A stretch of DNA of 64,000 nucleotides, taken from assembly GCF_000832305.1 (NCBI RefSeq), contig NZ_CP010536.1, positions 620,001 to 684,000 on the forward strand, in the 5' to 3' direction. The position numbers were made by a program, and so were the translations under genes. The DNA is from Cupriavidus basilensis (GTDB lineage Bacteria > Pseudomonadota > Gammaproteobacteria > Burkholderiales > Burkholderiaceae). Position 1 is the first letter of the stretch, and every line of letters begins with the position of its first letter. The notes beneath the pieces are model-generated. The model saw nothing but the letters and a program-made list of their open reading frames with translations. It searched no databases and was not told the DNA's origin. This document shows, in pieces, positions 54,173-62,634 of this stretch.

Positions 54173-55021
54173 ATGTCCAACTTCTCTGGTTTTTCCGGGA
54201 TTTCCGGTTTCTCTTATCCCTCCCTCCGGCAAGCGCTGTCCGTCGCGGTCGCCACGCTGGGCATCGTGGCATCGGGCGCCGCGATGGCGCAGGAGCAGAC
54301 CCTGCGCGTCGGCACCGTCAGCGGCCCGGACGCGCAAGTCTGGCAGGTCGTGCAGAAGGTCGCCAAGCGCGAAGGGCTCAACATCAAGGTCGTCGAGTTC
54401 AACGACTATGTGCAGCCCAACGCCGCGCTCGACGCGGGCGACCTCGACGCCAACAGCTTCCAGCATCAGCCTTACCTGGACAGCCAGGTGAAGCAGCGCG
54501 GCTACAAGATGGTCAGCGCGGGCTACACGTATATCTCTCCGCTGGGCATCTACTCGCAGAAGCTGAAGTCGCCCAAGGACCTGCCGCAAGGCGCCAAGGT
54601 CGCCGTGCCCAACGATCCCTCCAACGAGAACCGCGCGCTGCTCCTGCTGGCCGCGCAAGGCGTGATCAAGCTCAAGCGTGGCGTTGGTGCCAACGGCGTC
54701 AACGCCACGCCGCTGGATGTGAGCGACAACCCGAAGAAGCTGAAGCTCGTCGAGCTCGACGCCGCGCAGCTGGCGCGCTCGCTGCCCGACGTGGCCGCGG
54801 CGGTGATCAACACCAACTACGCGCTTGCCGCTGGCCTGCAGCCGACCCGCAACGCCATCGCGCTGGAAGACATCCACAGCCCGTACGCCAACATCATCGC
54901 CGTGCGCACCCAGGACAAGGACAAGCCGTGGGTGAAGAAGCTGGTTGCCGCTTACCAGTCGGAAGAGGTACGGCAGTTCATGAAGAACGAGTTCAAGGGG
55001 GCCATGGTGCCGTCGTTCTGA
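54173..55021 (+). CDS. MetQ/NlpA-family substrate-binding protein
   Basis: The 282-residue protein resembles the methionine-binding component MetQ: FNDYVQPNAALDAGDLDANSFQH, AGYTYISPLGIYSQKLKS and VPNDPSNENRALLLL. The N-terminus is a plain signal peptide ending AAMAQE, with no lipobox Cys, so it should be free in the periplasm rather than a lipoprotein. No metN or metI is in the window, so its importer is unknown. The start at 54173 has AGGAG 10 bases upstream. A strong terminator follows. Confidence 0.9.
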   Translation: MSNFSGFSGISGFSYPSLRQALSVAVATLGIVASGAAMAQEQTLRVGTVSGPDAQVWQVVQKVAKREGLNIKVVEFNDYVQPNAALDAGDLDANSFQHQPYLDSQVKQRGYKMVSAGYTYISPLGIYSQKLKSPKDLPQGAKVAVPNDPSNENRALLLLAAQGVIKLKRGVGANGVNATPLDVSDNPKKLKLVELDAAQLARSLPDVAAAVINTNYALAAGLQPTRNAIALEDIHSPYANIIAVRTQDKDKPWVKKLVAAYQSEEVRQFMKNEFKGAMVPSF

Positions 55022-55075
55022 TCGGGCAGGTGGCCATGGACATTGCGCCGTCCCGGTTGCGCAGGCCTGGCAGAC

Positions 55076-55113
55076 AAGCCCTTTCGGATCGCAAGGTCCG
55101 AAGGGGCTTTTTG
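55076..55113 (+). terminator. Rho-independent terminator after the MetQ-like gene
   Basis: A hairpin with arms AAGCCCTTTCGGATC and GTCCGAAGGGGCTT (one or two mismatches, loop GCAAG) is followed directly by a T-run (TTTTTGTTTG). It lies about 55 bases after the MetQ-like stop. It may also serve the minus-strand TolA-like gene ending at 55128. Confidence 0.85.
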
Positions 55114-55127
55114 TTTGTGGCCGGCCG

Positions 55128-55868
55128 CTATTCCCGTGGCATGAACGTGATGTTGACGCCGGGGGGCGCCACGCCGTTCTCGTCGCGCGGCAGCGGGTCG
55201 GATCGCTCCACCGCGCGCAGCACGGCGTTGTCCCAGCCGGCATTGCCGCTGGACTTGGCCAGCCGCACCGACAGCAGCGAGCCATCCGGCGCCATGCGCA
55301 CCGCGACCACCGCGGCCGGGTTGCCAGCGATCTCTTCGGTAAAGATGATGTTCGGCTTCACGCGGCGCCGCACGCGGTCCGCGTAGCCGGGCGAGGCGTT
55401 GCCGCCAGCACCGGCGCCGGTGCCCGCGCGGTTGCCTGCGCCACCTGTGGTGGGCGCGCTGTTGGCCATGGCCTGCAGGCGTGCCAGTTCGCTCTGGCGC
55501 TGCTGCTTCAAGGCCGCCTGGCGCTCCGCCTCCCGCGCATTGCGCTCGCGCTGGTCGGCCTGCCTGGCTTGCTCGGCCGCCTGCTTGCGCTTTTGAGTCT
55601 GCAGGGCGATGTCGGCGTTGTCGTCCGGCTCCGGCTTCAAGACAGGCTGCGGTTCCACGGGTGTCGGCTGGACCACCGGCTGGGGCTGCGCAATCTCGGG
55701 CACGGTGTCCCACAACTCCGCCTCCACGCCGGCCGGCGTGCGGCTCTGCCAATGCACCCCGTAGTAAAGCATCAAGCCCAGCAGCAGATGCATGAACAGA
55801 GCCAGCAGGAAACACTTCAGCGTTCCTCGCTCCTGCACCTGTTGATACGGATGGGCAATGGTCATCAT
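55128..55868 (-). CDS. TolA-like / TonB C-terminal domain protein
   Basis: The 246-residue protein has a cytoplasmic start, one membrane anchor (CFLLALFMHLLLGLMLYYGV), an extended Pro- and Ala/Gln/Arg-rich coiled periplasmic linker (about residues 55-140), and a C-terminal TonB/TolA-type domain (YADRVRRRVKPNIIF, then MAPDGSLLSVRLAKSSGN). The WQSRTPAGVEAELWDTVPE segment matches TolA proteins of Burkholderiales. It is not in a tolQR-pal cluster here, so it could be a paralogue or an energy transducer. Likely function is linking the inner membrane to the outer membrane. Confidence 0.85.
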   Translation of the reverse strand: MMTIAHPYQQVQERGTLKCFLLALFMHLLLGLMLYYGVHWQSRTPAGVEAELWDTVPEIAQPQPVVQPTPVEPQPVLKPEPDDNADIALQTQKRKQAAEQARQADQRERNAREAERQAALKQQRQSELARLQAMANSAPTTGGAGNRAGTGAGAGGNASPGYADRVRRRVKPNIIFTEEIAGNPAAVVAVRMAPDGSLLSVRLAKSSGNAGWDNAVLRAVERSDPLPRDENGVAPPGVNITFMPRE

Positions 55869-56168
55869 GACGTGCGGCAGGCCACGGACGGGCGATGCAT
55901 AGTCAGTGCTGTGTCATTCCAGAATCACTCTCACATCTCAGTGAAAGGAGCCGGTGCGGTGCTTTGTGCGCGACCCCGCGCATGGCATCCACTGCATGCA
56001 GCTTAGGTCGGCATCGTCGCGGCAGGCAAGCGGGATTCTCTGCGGCGGGATGCCCTGAAGGTGGAGCGTGGATCTGGCGAGAAACAGAAGCCCCAAAAGC
56101 AAAACCCCTCCCGATCTTGCGATCGGGAGGGGTTTTTGTTGTAGCCCGTTTCCAGGCTTCAACGAATA
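55869..56168. other. Intergenic region between the TolA-like gene and tRNA-Met
   Basis: About 300 bases without a supported gene. The right part holds the terminator at 56101-56137. The left part should carry the minus-strand promoter of the TolA-like gene. An AT-rich stretch with TCATTCC and ACTCTCACATCTCAG is seen near 55913-55940 but no clear -35/-10 pair. Confidence 0.5.
56101..56137 (-). terminator. Terminator downstream of tRNA-Met (symmetrical)
   Basis: A perfect hairpin has arms AAAACCCCTCCCGATC and GATCGGGAGGGGTTTT with the loop TTGC. The A-run on the left side becomes a U-run on the minus-strand transcript, so it ends transcription of the tRNA gene at 56169-56245. The T-run to the right lets it work in the opposite direction too. 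Confidence 0.9.
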
Positions 56169-56245
<77 letters not shown>

Positions 56246-56449
56246 GAACAAGACCGAGATTATACATGGCATTTTGAGGCTGTCAACACCACTTCTTCAA
56301 AAAGTTTTGAGGGCGTCGAATGGCACGGCATGCACCCTGCAGCCTGCAAAAAAAACGGCGGACCTTGCGGCCCGCCGGTGGAGCGACTGACTACCGGATC
56401 AGTCGTGCATGAGACTGTTGCCCTGGACCACGGGCCGGCTCACGCGCCT

Positions 56450-58150
56450 TCAGTCGTTGGCGTAGATATCCACGTCCTTGGTTTCGCGGATGAACAGCGA
56501 GCCGAGAACCAGGGTGACGCCCGCGATGATGATCGGGTACCAGAGGCCGTAGTAGATGTTGCCGTTCTGCGCCACCAGCGCGAAGGAGATGGTGGGCAGC
56601 AGGCCGCCGAACCAGCCATTGCCGATGTGATACGGCAGCGACATGGACGTGTAGCGGATCCGGGTCGGGAACATCTCCACCAGCATGGCCGCGATCGGGC
56701 CGTACACCATGGTCACGTAGATCACCAGGATGACGAGGACCACCAGCACCATGATGGTGTTCATCTGCGCGGGGTCCGCCTTGGTCGGGTAGCCGGCCGA
56801 GGCCATCGACTCGCCCACCTGCTTCTTGAACGCAGCGATCTGCTTCTTGCTCGCATCGTCGAAGCTGTGGCCCGCCGGTACCAGCGAGGCGTTGAACGAA
56901 GCGATCTCCTTGTCGCCGATCTTCACCGAGGCCACGGTGCCGGCCGGAGCTTCCACCACTTCATAGCTGGCCGAAGCCTGTGCCAGGGTCCGCTTGACGA
57001 TGTCGCAGGAGCTGCGGAAATCGATTTCGCGGGCGATCGGGCTGCCCTGGAAGGAGCATTGCTTCGGATCCGCGGTCACCACGATCTGGGCGCTTTGCTG
57101 CGCGCGCTCCAGGGCCGGGTTGGCGTAGTGGGTCAGGGCCTTGAACAGCGGGAAGTAGGTCAGCATCGCCAGCGCGCAGCCGGCCATGATGATCCACTTG
57201 CGCCCGACCTTGTCCGACAGCGAGCCAAAGAAGATGAAGAAGGGCGTGCCGACCACCAGGGCGCCCGCGATCAGCAGGTTGGCGGTGGTGGCGTCGACCT
57301 TGAGCACCTGGGTCAGGAAGAACAGCGAGTAGAACTGGCCGGTGTACCAGACCACGGCCTGGCCGGCGGTCAGGCCGATCAGCGCCAGGATCACGATCTT
57401 CAGGTTGCGCCATTGGCCGAACGCTTCGGTCAGCGGGGCCTTGGAGGTCTTGCCTTCGGCCTTCATCTTCTGGAAGGCGGGCGATTCGCTCATCGACAGG
57501 CGGATGTAGACCGACACGCCCAGCAGCAGGATCGAGACCAGGAACGGAATGCGCCAGCCCCAGACTTCAAAGTTGGCGCCCGTCATGTTGCGGCACACCA
57601 GGATCACGATCAGCGACAGGAACAGGCCGAGCGTGGCGGTGGTCTGGATCCAGGCGGTATAGGCACCACGCTTGCCGTGCGGCGCGTGCTCGGCCACGTA
57701 GGTGGCGGCGCCGCCGTACTCGCCGCCGAGCGCCAGGCCCTGCAGCATGCGCAGCCCGATCAGGATGATCGGGGCGGCCCAGCCGATGCTGGCGAATCCC
57801 GGCAACAGGCCCACGATGAAGGTCGAGGCCCCCATGATCAGGATGGTCACCAGGAAGGTGTACTTGCGCCCGATCATGTCGCCCAGGCGGCCGAACACCA
57901 GCGCGCCGAACGGCCGCACGATGAAGCCGGCGGCAAATGCCAGCAGGGCGAAAATGAAGGCGGCGGTTGGATCGAGGCCGGAGAAGAACTGCTTGGCGAT
58001 GATGGCCGCCAGCGAACCGTAAAGATAAAAGTCGTACCACTCGAACACCGTCCCGAGCGAGGAGGCAAAGATCACCTTCCTCTCTTCGGCGGTCATTGCC
58101 GAGTTCTGGGCGTTGCCCCCGGGTATCGCCACGTTTTGTGCGTTGGCCAT
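56450..58150 (-). CDS. MFS transporter (MHS/KgtP-ProP-like) with large hydrophilic insert
   Basis: The 566-residue transporter has twelve predicted membrane segments and the MHS-family start FEWYDFYLYGSLAA. The MFS motif between helices 2 and 3 is GRLGDMIGRKYTF, and helix 4 follows with LRMLQGLALGGEYGG. Proteins of this group import organic acids or osmolytes with protons. Between about residues 358 and 480, where others have a short loop, lies a hydrophilic insert of about 120 residues with two Cys (KQCSFQG and SSCDIV), which could form a disulfide if it is periplasmic. The substrate is unknown. The nearest upstream gene is the DUF4212 gene on the same strand. Confidence 0.9.
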   Translation of the reverse strand: MANAQNVAIPGGNAQNSAMTAEERKVIFASSLGTVFEWYDFYLYGSLAAIIAKQFFSGLDPTAAFIFALLAFAAGFIVRPFGALVFGRLGDMIGRKYTFLVTILIMGASTFIVGLLPGFASIGWAAPIILIGLRMLQGLALGGEYGGAATYVAEHAPHGKRGAYTAWIQTTATLGLFLSLIVILVCRNMTGANFEVWGWRIPFLVSILLLGVSVYIRLSMSESPAFQKMKAEGKTSKAPLTEAFGQWRNLKIVILALIGLTAGQAVVWYTGQFYSLFFLTQVLKVDATTANLLIAGALVVGTPFFIFFGSLSDKVGRKWIIMAGCALAMLTYFPLFKALTHYANPALERAQQSAQIVVTADPKQCSFQGSPIAREIDFRSSCDIVKRTLAQASASYEVVEAPAGTVASVKIGDKEIASFNASLVPAGHSFDDASKKQIAAFKKQVGESMASAGYPTKADPAQMNTIMVLVVLVILVIYVTMVYGPIAAMLVEMFPTRIRYTSMSLPYHIGNGWFGGLLPTISFALVAQNGNIYYGLWYPIIIAGVTLVLGSLFIRETKDVDIYAND

Positions 58151-58414
58151 CGTCTCCTCCGTTTGTGATCGGAATCTTTCGGGCTGGCGGCCGGCACGCT
58201 CTCGCTCTCTGGCGGACGCGCGACAACCTCCGAAGTTGCAATGGATTGTGGGAGGCGAACCTTACTGCGTTCTGACAATTTCGGCCGGGTTCGCCACTAA
58301 ACGCTCGGGGTATACGCTAGGCGAAAAGCAGGCCCGGCGGTGCTGCGCCGCGCTGCGAAGGGCGTCAGGCGGGCCTGTGTCAGCCTGTGATGCGTGGCGG
58401 CGCCGGGATTCTTG

Positions 58415-58732
58415 CTATGCAGCATCGTCGTGCTGGCGGGCGGGCGCGGGCAGCTCGCCGGCGTCATCGTCTTCATCGCGGTTCATGCGCCAGGCATAGA
58501 TTGCCGCCATCAGGACGTAGACGATCAGCGCGCCCTGCGCACCGACCCAGAACGAGAAGGGCCAGCCGAAGAAATCGAAGCGCAACTCGCGGGCATACCA
58601 GGCGACCACGAAGGTGACAACGAACCAGATCGATAGCAGCACGGCAATCCAGCGCAGGTTGCGATGCCACGCGCGGCGCTCGGACTGATCGGCCTGGTCG
58701 CGCCCGCCGCGCGCCTGGTTGGGGTTGGTCAT
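58415..58732 (-). CDS. DUF4212 protein (small subunit of a sodium:solute symporter)
   Basis: The 105-residue protein has two membrane spans and the family signature RRAWHRNLRWIAVLLSIWF, then FVVAWYARELRFDFFGWPFS and GAQGALIVYVLMAAIYAWRM. DUF4212 proteins usually precede a sodium:solute symporter gene of the acetate/other-monocarboxylate type. Here no such large subunit follows; the next gene downstream is an MFS transporter 264 bases away. Its start overlaps the sensor kinase stop by four bases, so it is coupled to the two-component system. Confidence 0.9.
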   Translation of the reverse strand: MTNPNQARGGRDQADQSERRAWHRNLRWIAVLLSIWFVVTFVVAWYARELRFDFFGWPFSFWVGAQGALIVYVLMAAIYAWRMNRDEDDDAGELPAPARQHDDAA

Positions 58733-60285
58733 GCAGGCTCCAGTGGGGATGGCCGGCGCAGCGTGATGCGAAAGCACGCGCCGGCCAGGCGCGGCTCCGT
58801 CTGGTAGACGTGGTCGAGAATGGTGACATCGCCGCCGTGCTGCTGCACGATCTCGCGCACGATGGCCAGGCCCAGGCCGCTGCCCTGGGTCTTGGTGCCG
58901 AGCACGCGGTAGAACCGTTCCATCACGCGCTCGCGCTCGGCCACCGGGATGCCGCAGCCGGTGTCTTCCACCTCGAGATACGCGAAGGGCTCGAAGGCAT
59001 CCGCGCTGACGCGCACGGTGGCGTGGCCATCGGCCGGCGTGTAGCGGATGGCGTTGTCGATCAGGTTGTTGAGCATCTCGGTGAGCATCAACCGATTGCC
59101 TTGCACCATCACCGGATGGTCGTCGGCATCCACGCCGAGGTCGATGCGGCGCGCCCACGCCTGCGGCAGCCAGTCCTTGACCACCTCGCGCGCGAGCGCG
59201 GCCAGGTCCAGCGGCGCCATGCTGCCGGCGCCGGCCAGGTTCTCCATGCGCGCCAGCGACAGCAACTGCGTCACCAGGTGGGCCGCGCGCTCCGAGCTGC
59301 CGGCGATCTGCGCCAGCGACTTGCGCAGCTCCTCGGGCGATTGCTCGCGCTGCGCCAGTTCCGCCTGCATGCGCAGCCCGGCCAGCGGCGTCTTCATCTG
59401 GTGGGCGGCATCGGCGATAAAGCGTTTCTGCGTCTGCACGGACACGTCGAGCCGCGCCAGCAGGTCGTTGAACGAGGCCACCAGCGGCGTGATTTCCTGC
59501 GGCGCGGCGCGCTCGTCGATGGGGCTGGTGTCGCCGGGGTTGCGTGCGCGGATGCGCTGCTGGATCGAAGTCAGCGGGGCCAGCCCGCGCGTGAGGCCGA
59601 ACCACACCAGCACCACCGCCAGCGGCAGGATCACGAACTGCGGCAGGATCACGCCCTTGATGATTTCATTGGCCAGCCGAGCGCGCTTGTCGAGCGTCTC
59701 GCCAACCTGCACCAGCACCGGCTGCGCGTCGCCCGCCTGCTTCAGATCGACGTAGGTGTAGGCCACGCGCACGTCGTTGCCCGCGATGCGGTCGTCGCGC
59801 AGCGAGACCAGCCCGGCGTGGCCGCGATCGTCCTCGCCGGGCAGCGGCATGTCGTTGTCCCCGGCGACGAACTCGCCGTGCGTGCCCACCACCTGGTAGT
59901 AGATGTTGTCGGTTTCATCGGCCCGCAGGATTTCGCGCGCGGACAGGGGCAACTGCAGCGTGACGCGCCCGTTGACCTCGCGCACCTGCTGCGACAGCAC
60001 GATGGCGCTGGCCTCCAGCGAGCGGTCGAAGGGCCCGTTGGCAATAGACTTTGCCACCAGGTAGGTCACGGCAATGCTCATTGGCCACAGCAGCAGCAGC
60101 GGCGCCAGCATCCAGTCCAGGATTTCGCCGAACAGCGAGCGCGGCGATGGATGGCCCGCGCTGTCTTCAAGGTGCGGCAGGGCCTCGGCCAGCGTTTCGT
60201 CGCTGACGATCTCATCGGGCGGGGAGGGCGCGCGCGCGGGCCGTGCGGCCCGCGCGCGCCGCCGGGGCAGTCGCAGCAGGCTCAT
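58729..60285 (-). CDS. Sensor histidine kinase (TctE/QseC-like)
   Basis: The 518-residue membrane kinase has an N-terminal cytoplasmic segment, a membrane helix (DWMLAPLLLLWPMSIAVTYL), a periplasmic sensor region of about 130 residues of the two-component sensor kinase N-terminal type, a second helix (PQFVILPLAVVLVWFG) and a HAMP-like linker. The dimerisation domain has the phospho-acceptor H295 in DAAHQMKTPLAGLRMQ. The ATPase has NNLIDNAIRYTP, DTGCGIP and GSGLGLAIVREI. The start at 60285 (MSLLRLPRRR) is preferred to 60333. It forms a pair with the response regulator to its right and overlaps the DUF4212 gene. Confidence 0.92.
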   Translation of the reverse strand: MSLLRLPRRRARAARPARAPSPPDEIVSDETLAEALPHLEDSAGHPSPRSLFGEILDWMLAPLLLLWPMSIAVTYLVAKSIANGPFDRSLEASAIVLSQQVREVNGRVTLQLPLSAREILRADETDNIYYQVVGTHGEFVAGDNDMPLPGEDDRGHAGLVSLRDDRIAGNDVRVAYTYVDLKQAGDAQPVLVQVGETLDKRARLANEIIKGVILPQFVILPLAVVLVWFGLTRGLAPLTSIQQRIRARNPGDTSPIDERAAPQEITPLVASFNDLLARLDVSVQTQKRFIADAAHQMKTPLAGLRMQAELAQREQSPEELRKSLAQIAGSSERAAHLVTQLLSLARMENLAGAGSMAPLDLAALAREVVKDWLPQAWARRIDLGVDADDHPVMVQGNRLMLTEMLNNLIDNAIRYTPADGHATVRVSADAFEPFAYLEVEDTGCGIPVAERERVMERFYRVLGTKTQGSGLGLAIVREIVQQHGGDVTILDHVYQTEPRLAGACFRITLRRPSPLEPA

Positions 60286-60384
60286 GGGGAGGAGGAGGTG
60301 GCGGTGGGGCAGGTCCTGGCGCGTCGCCGGCATGCGGTCAAAGGGAAGCGGCGCCGATGCCGGTTCTGATTCTAATGGCGCTTT

Positions 60385-61071
60385 CTAGTCGTGCGCCACG
60401 GCGGCCTGGAATTTCTCCAGGCAGTAGCCCAGCCCGCGAACCGTGGCAATGCGGATCCCGCCCACCTCGATCTTCTTGCGCAGCCGGTGTACATAGACTT
60501 CGATGGCATTGTTGCTGACCTCTTCGCCCCATTCGCACAGGTGGTCGACCAGTTGCTCCTTCGATACCAGCCGCCCGGTGCGGGTGAGCAGGATCTCCAG
60601 CAGCCCGACTTCGCGCGCGGAGAGATCCAGCATCTGCTCGTTCAGGTAGGCGATGCGGCCAACCTGGTCGAAGGCCAGCGGGCCATGGTGCGTGAGCGTG
60701 GCGCCACCGCCGGCGCCGCGCCGCACCAGCGCACGCACGCGGGCTTCCAGCTCGGACAGGGCGAAGGGCTTGGCCATGTAGTCATCGGCGCCCAGGTCCA
60801 AGCCCTTGACGCGCTCATCGACGCCGTCGGCCGCGGTCAGGATCAGCACCGGCAGCATGGCGCCGCGCGTGCGCAGGCGCTTGAGCACCTCCAGCCCGGG
60901 CATGCGGGGCAGGCCGAGATCGAGGATCAGGAGGTCGAAGGCCTGGGTCGAGAGCGCCGAGTCGGCTTCAACCCCACTGGCGACATGGTCGACGGCATAG
61001 CCGGAGTGACGTAATGAGCGTGTCAGGCCATCTGCCAGCACGTCGTCATCTTCCGCGATCAGAATACGCAT
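60385..61071 (-). CDS. OmpR-family response regulator (TctD/QseB-like)
   Basis: The 228-residue regulator has a receiver domain (MRILIAEDDDVLADGL, phosphorylation site D51 in LLILDLGLPRMPG, and Lys in DDYMAKPFALSELE) and a C-terminal OmpR winged helix (DLSAREVGLLEILLTRTGRL, VYVHRLRKKIE, ATVRGLGYCLE). The ATG at 61071 has GGAG 7 bases upstream and is preferred over a GTG at 61083. It heads the operon with the kinase and DUF4212 gene, and is divergent from recA. Confidence 0.94.
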   Translation of the reverse strand: MRILIAEDDDVLADGLTRSLRHSGYAVDHVASGVEADSALSTQAFDLLILDLGLPRMPGLEVLKRLRTRGAMLPVLILTAADGVDERVKGLDLGADDYMAKPFALSELEARVRALVRRGAGGGATLTHHGPLAFDQVGRIAYLNEQMLDLSAREVGLLEILLTRTGRLVSKEQLVDHLCEWGEEVSNNAIEVYVHRLRKKIEVGGIRIATVRGLGYCLEKFQAAVAHD

Positions 61072-61381
61072 GGTTGTCTCCACCCTGGCCGGCTTAGTCG
61101 TCGCTTTACATCAAATGACGCGTGCGGGACTTGCCAAGCATACTGTTTTTTTATACAGTACCCGCTTGATCCGGTCGCGCAGTGAGCGGGCCGGATCGTA
61201 CTGAATTCAGCGACGCACTTTAGCAACGCACGTATTACCGACGTTTGCCCAATGCTTGCCCCTGCTGCCAGGTTCATTGTCATCAGGAGTTCGCAGCGCG
61301 GCGCGGGTCGGGCGGTTACCCGCAAAAGCAGGCAGCGCGCCACATGCGGCCTATTTATACACCATTGACGGAAGGACGACC
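61072..61381. other. Divergent intergenic region between the response regulator and recA
   Basis: The region carries the recA SOS promoter (LexA box at 61141-61160, with TTGCCA as -35 at about 61129 and TATACA as -10 inside the box) and the promoter of the two-component operon on the other strand. A frame open from 61256 into recA exists but its extra 42 codons precede the true start and contain no recA-like sequence. The 221 bases between the box and the recA ATG form a long leader. Nothing else is recognised. Confidence 0.65.
61141..61160 (+). promoter_or_regulatory. LexA (SOS) box of recA
   Basis: The sequence TACTGTTTTTTTATACAGTA is a 20-base LexA operator with the intact CTGT-N8-ACAG core. 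A TTGCCA -35 element lies just upstream and a TATACA -10 overlaps the box. It therefore places recA under SOS control, with 221 bases to its start codon. Confidence 0.92.
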
Positions 61382-62455
61382 ATGGATGACGGCAAGAAGG
61401 CGGGTGCTGGCGTAAGCGCCGAAAAGCAGAAGGCGCTGGCGGCCGCGCTGGCCCAGATCGAGAAGCAGTTCGGCAAGGGCTCGATCATGAAACTGGGCGA
61501 GGCCGACATCGACCAGGATATCCAGGTCGTGTCCACCGGCTCGCTGGGCCTGGACATCGCGCTGGGCGTCGGCGGCCTGCCGCGCGGCCGCGTGGTCGAA
61601 ATCTACGGTCCGGAATCCTCGGGCAAGACCACGCTGACGCTGCAGGTCGTGGCCGAAATGCAAAAACTGGGCGGCACCTGCGCCTTTATCGATGCCGAGC
61701 ACGCGCTCGACGTCAACTATGCCGGCAAGCTCGGCGTGTCCGTGGGCGACCTGCTGATCTCCCAGCCCGACACCGGCGAGCAGGCACTGGAAATCACCGA
61801 CGCGCTGGTGCGCTCGGGCTCGGTCGACCTGATCGTGATCGACTCGGTGGCGGCCCTGGTGCCCAAGGCCGAAATCGAAGGCGAGATGGGCGATTCGCTG
61901 CCGGGCCTGCAGGCCCGCCTGATGAGCCAGGCGCTGCGCAAGCTGACCGGCACCATCAAGCGCACCAACTGCCTGGTGATCTTCATCAACCAGATCCGCA
62001 TGAAGATCGGCGTGATGTTCGGTTCGCCCGAAACCACCACCGGCGGCAATGCGCTGAAGTTCTACGCCTCGGTGCGCCTGGACATCCGCCGCATCGGCTC
62101 GATCAAGAAGGGCGATGAGGTGATCGGCAACGAAACCAAGGTCAAGGTAGTCAAGAACAAGGTATCGCCGCCGTTCCGCGAAGCCTTCTTCGACATCCTC
62201 TACGGCCAGGGCATCTCGCGCCAGGGCGAAATCATCGACCTCGGCGTGGACGCCAAGGTCGTCGAGAAGTCGGGCGCTTGGTACAGCTACAAGGGCGAGA
62301 AGATCGGCCAGGGGAAGGACAACGCGCGTGAATACCTGCGCGAAAATCCCGACATCGCCGGCGAGATCGAGAACAGGGTGCGCGAGTCGCTGGGCGTGGT
62401 CCTGATGAACGCCACGCCGGCCACCGCCGGCGCCGTGGTCACCGCCGAAGACTGA
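61382..62455 (+). CDS. recA: Recombinase RecA
   Basis: The 357-residue RecA filaments on single-stranded DNA, drives strand exchange and triggers LexA self-cleavage. The ATG at 61382 ([10 protein letters not shown]) is the family start. Walker A is GPESSGKT at 76-83, Walker B lies in [17 protein letters not shown], and loop L2 is in [20 protein letters not shown]. The length matches betaproteobacterial RecA. A LexA box lies upstream, a terminator follows, and recX comes next on the same strand. Confidence 0.98.
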   Translation: MDDGKKAGAGVSAEKQKALAAALAQIEKQFGKGSIMKLGEADIDQDIQVVSTGSLGLDIALGVGGLPRGRVVEIYGPESSGKTTLTLQVVAEMQKLGGTCAFIDAEHALDVNYAGKLGVSVGDLLISQPDTGEQALEITDALVRSGSVDLIVIDSVAALVPKAEIEGEMGDSLPGLQARLMSQALRKLTGTIKRTNCLVIFINQIRMKIGVMFGSPETTTGGNALKFYASVRLDIRRIGSIKKGDEVIGNETKVKVVKNKVSPPFREAFFDILYGQGISRQGEIIDLGVDAKVVEKSGAWYSYKGEKIGQGKDNAREYLRENPDIAGEIENRVRESLGVVLMNATPATAGAVVTAED

Positions 62456-62494
62456 GCTTCGCTGGCCGGGGTATTCCCGGCCGCGATCCCTGCC

Positions 62495-62540
62495 CCGGGG
62501 CGGCACGCGCAGCGACGCGCGCCGCCCCGGTTTGCATTTT
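62495..62540 (+). terminator. Terminator between recA and recX
   Basis: The arms CCGGGGCGGC (62495-62504) and GCCGCCCCGG (62521-62530) form a very stable stem, followed by a T-rich tail TTTGCATTTTTG. A smaller hairpin, GGCCGGG-GTATT-CCCGGCC, lies at 62464-62482 without a T-run. In E. coli a leaky terminator between recA and recX lets a small fraction of transcripts reach recX; the same can be inferred here. Confidence 0.75.
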
Positions 62541-62555
62541 TGAAGTGCATCCATA

Positions 62556-62607
62556 AACGCGTCTATATAACGCGTCTATAAAACGCGTCTATATAACGCA
62601 TCGATAA
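62556..62607 (+). repeat. Four tandem 13-base repeats between recA and recX
   Basis: Four contiguous 13-base units follow the consensus AACGCGTCTATAT, at 62556-62568, 62569-62581, 62582-62594 and 62595-62607; the last has several changes (AACGCATCGATAA). Each of the first three contains an ACGCGT palindrome. They sit 28 bases before the recX start, in an AT-rich window that could also hold a recX promoter. Confidence 0.9.
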
Positions 62608-62634
62608 AGCGCGGTGTTCAAGCGCGCCTTCCCC

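Noticed and set aside
62464..62482. GGCCGGG/CCCGGCC hairpin as the recA terminator
   Set aside because: It has no T-run; the next hairpin at 62495 with a T-rich tail is the better candidate.
61355..62554. 399-codon minus-strand ORF antisense to recA
   Set aside because: It is a shadow of recA; RecA motifs are intact on the plus strand.
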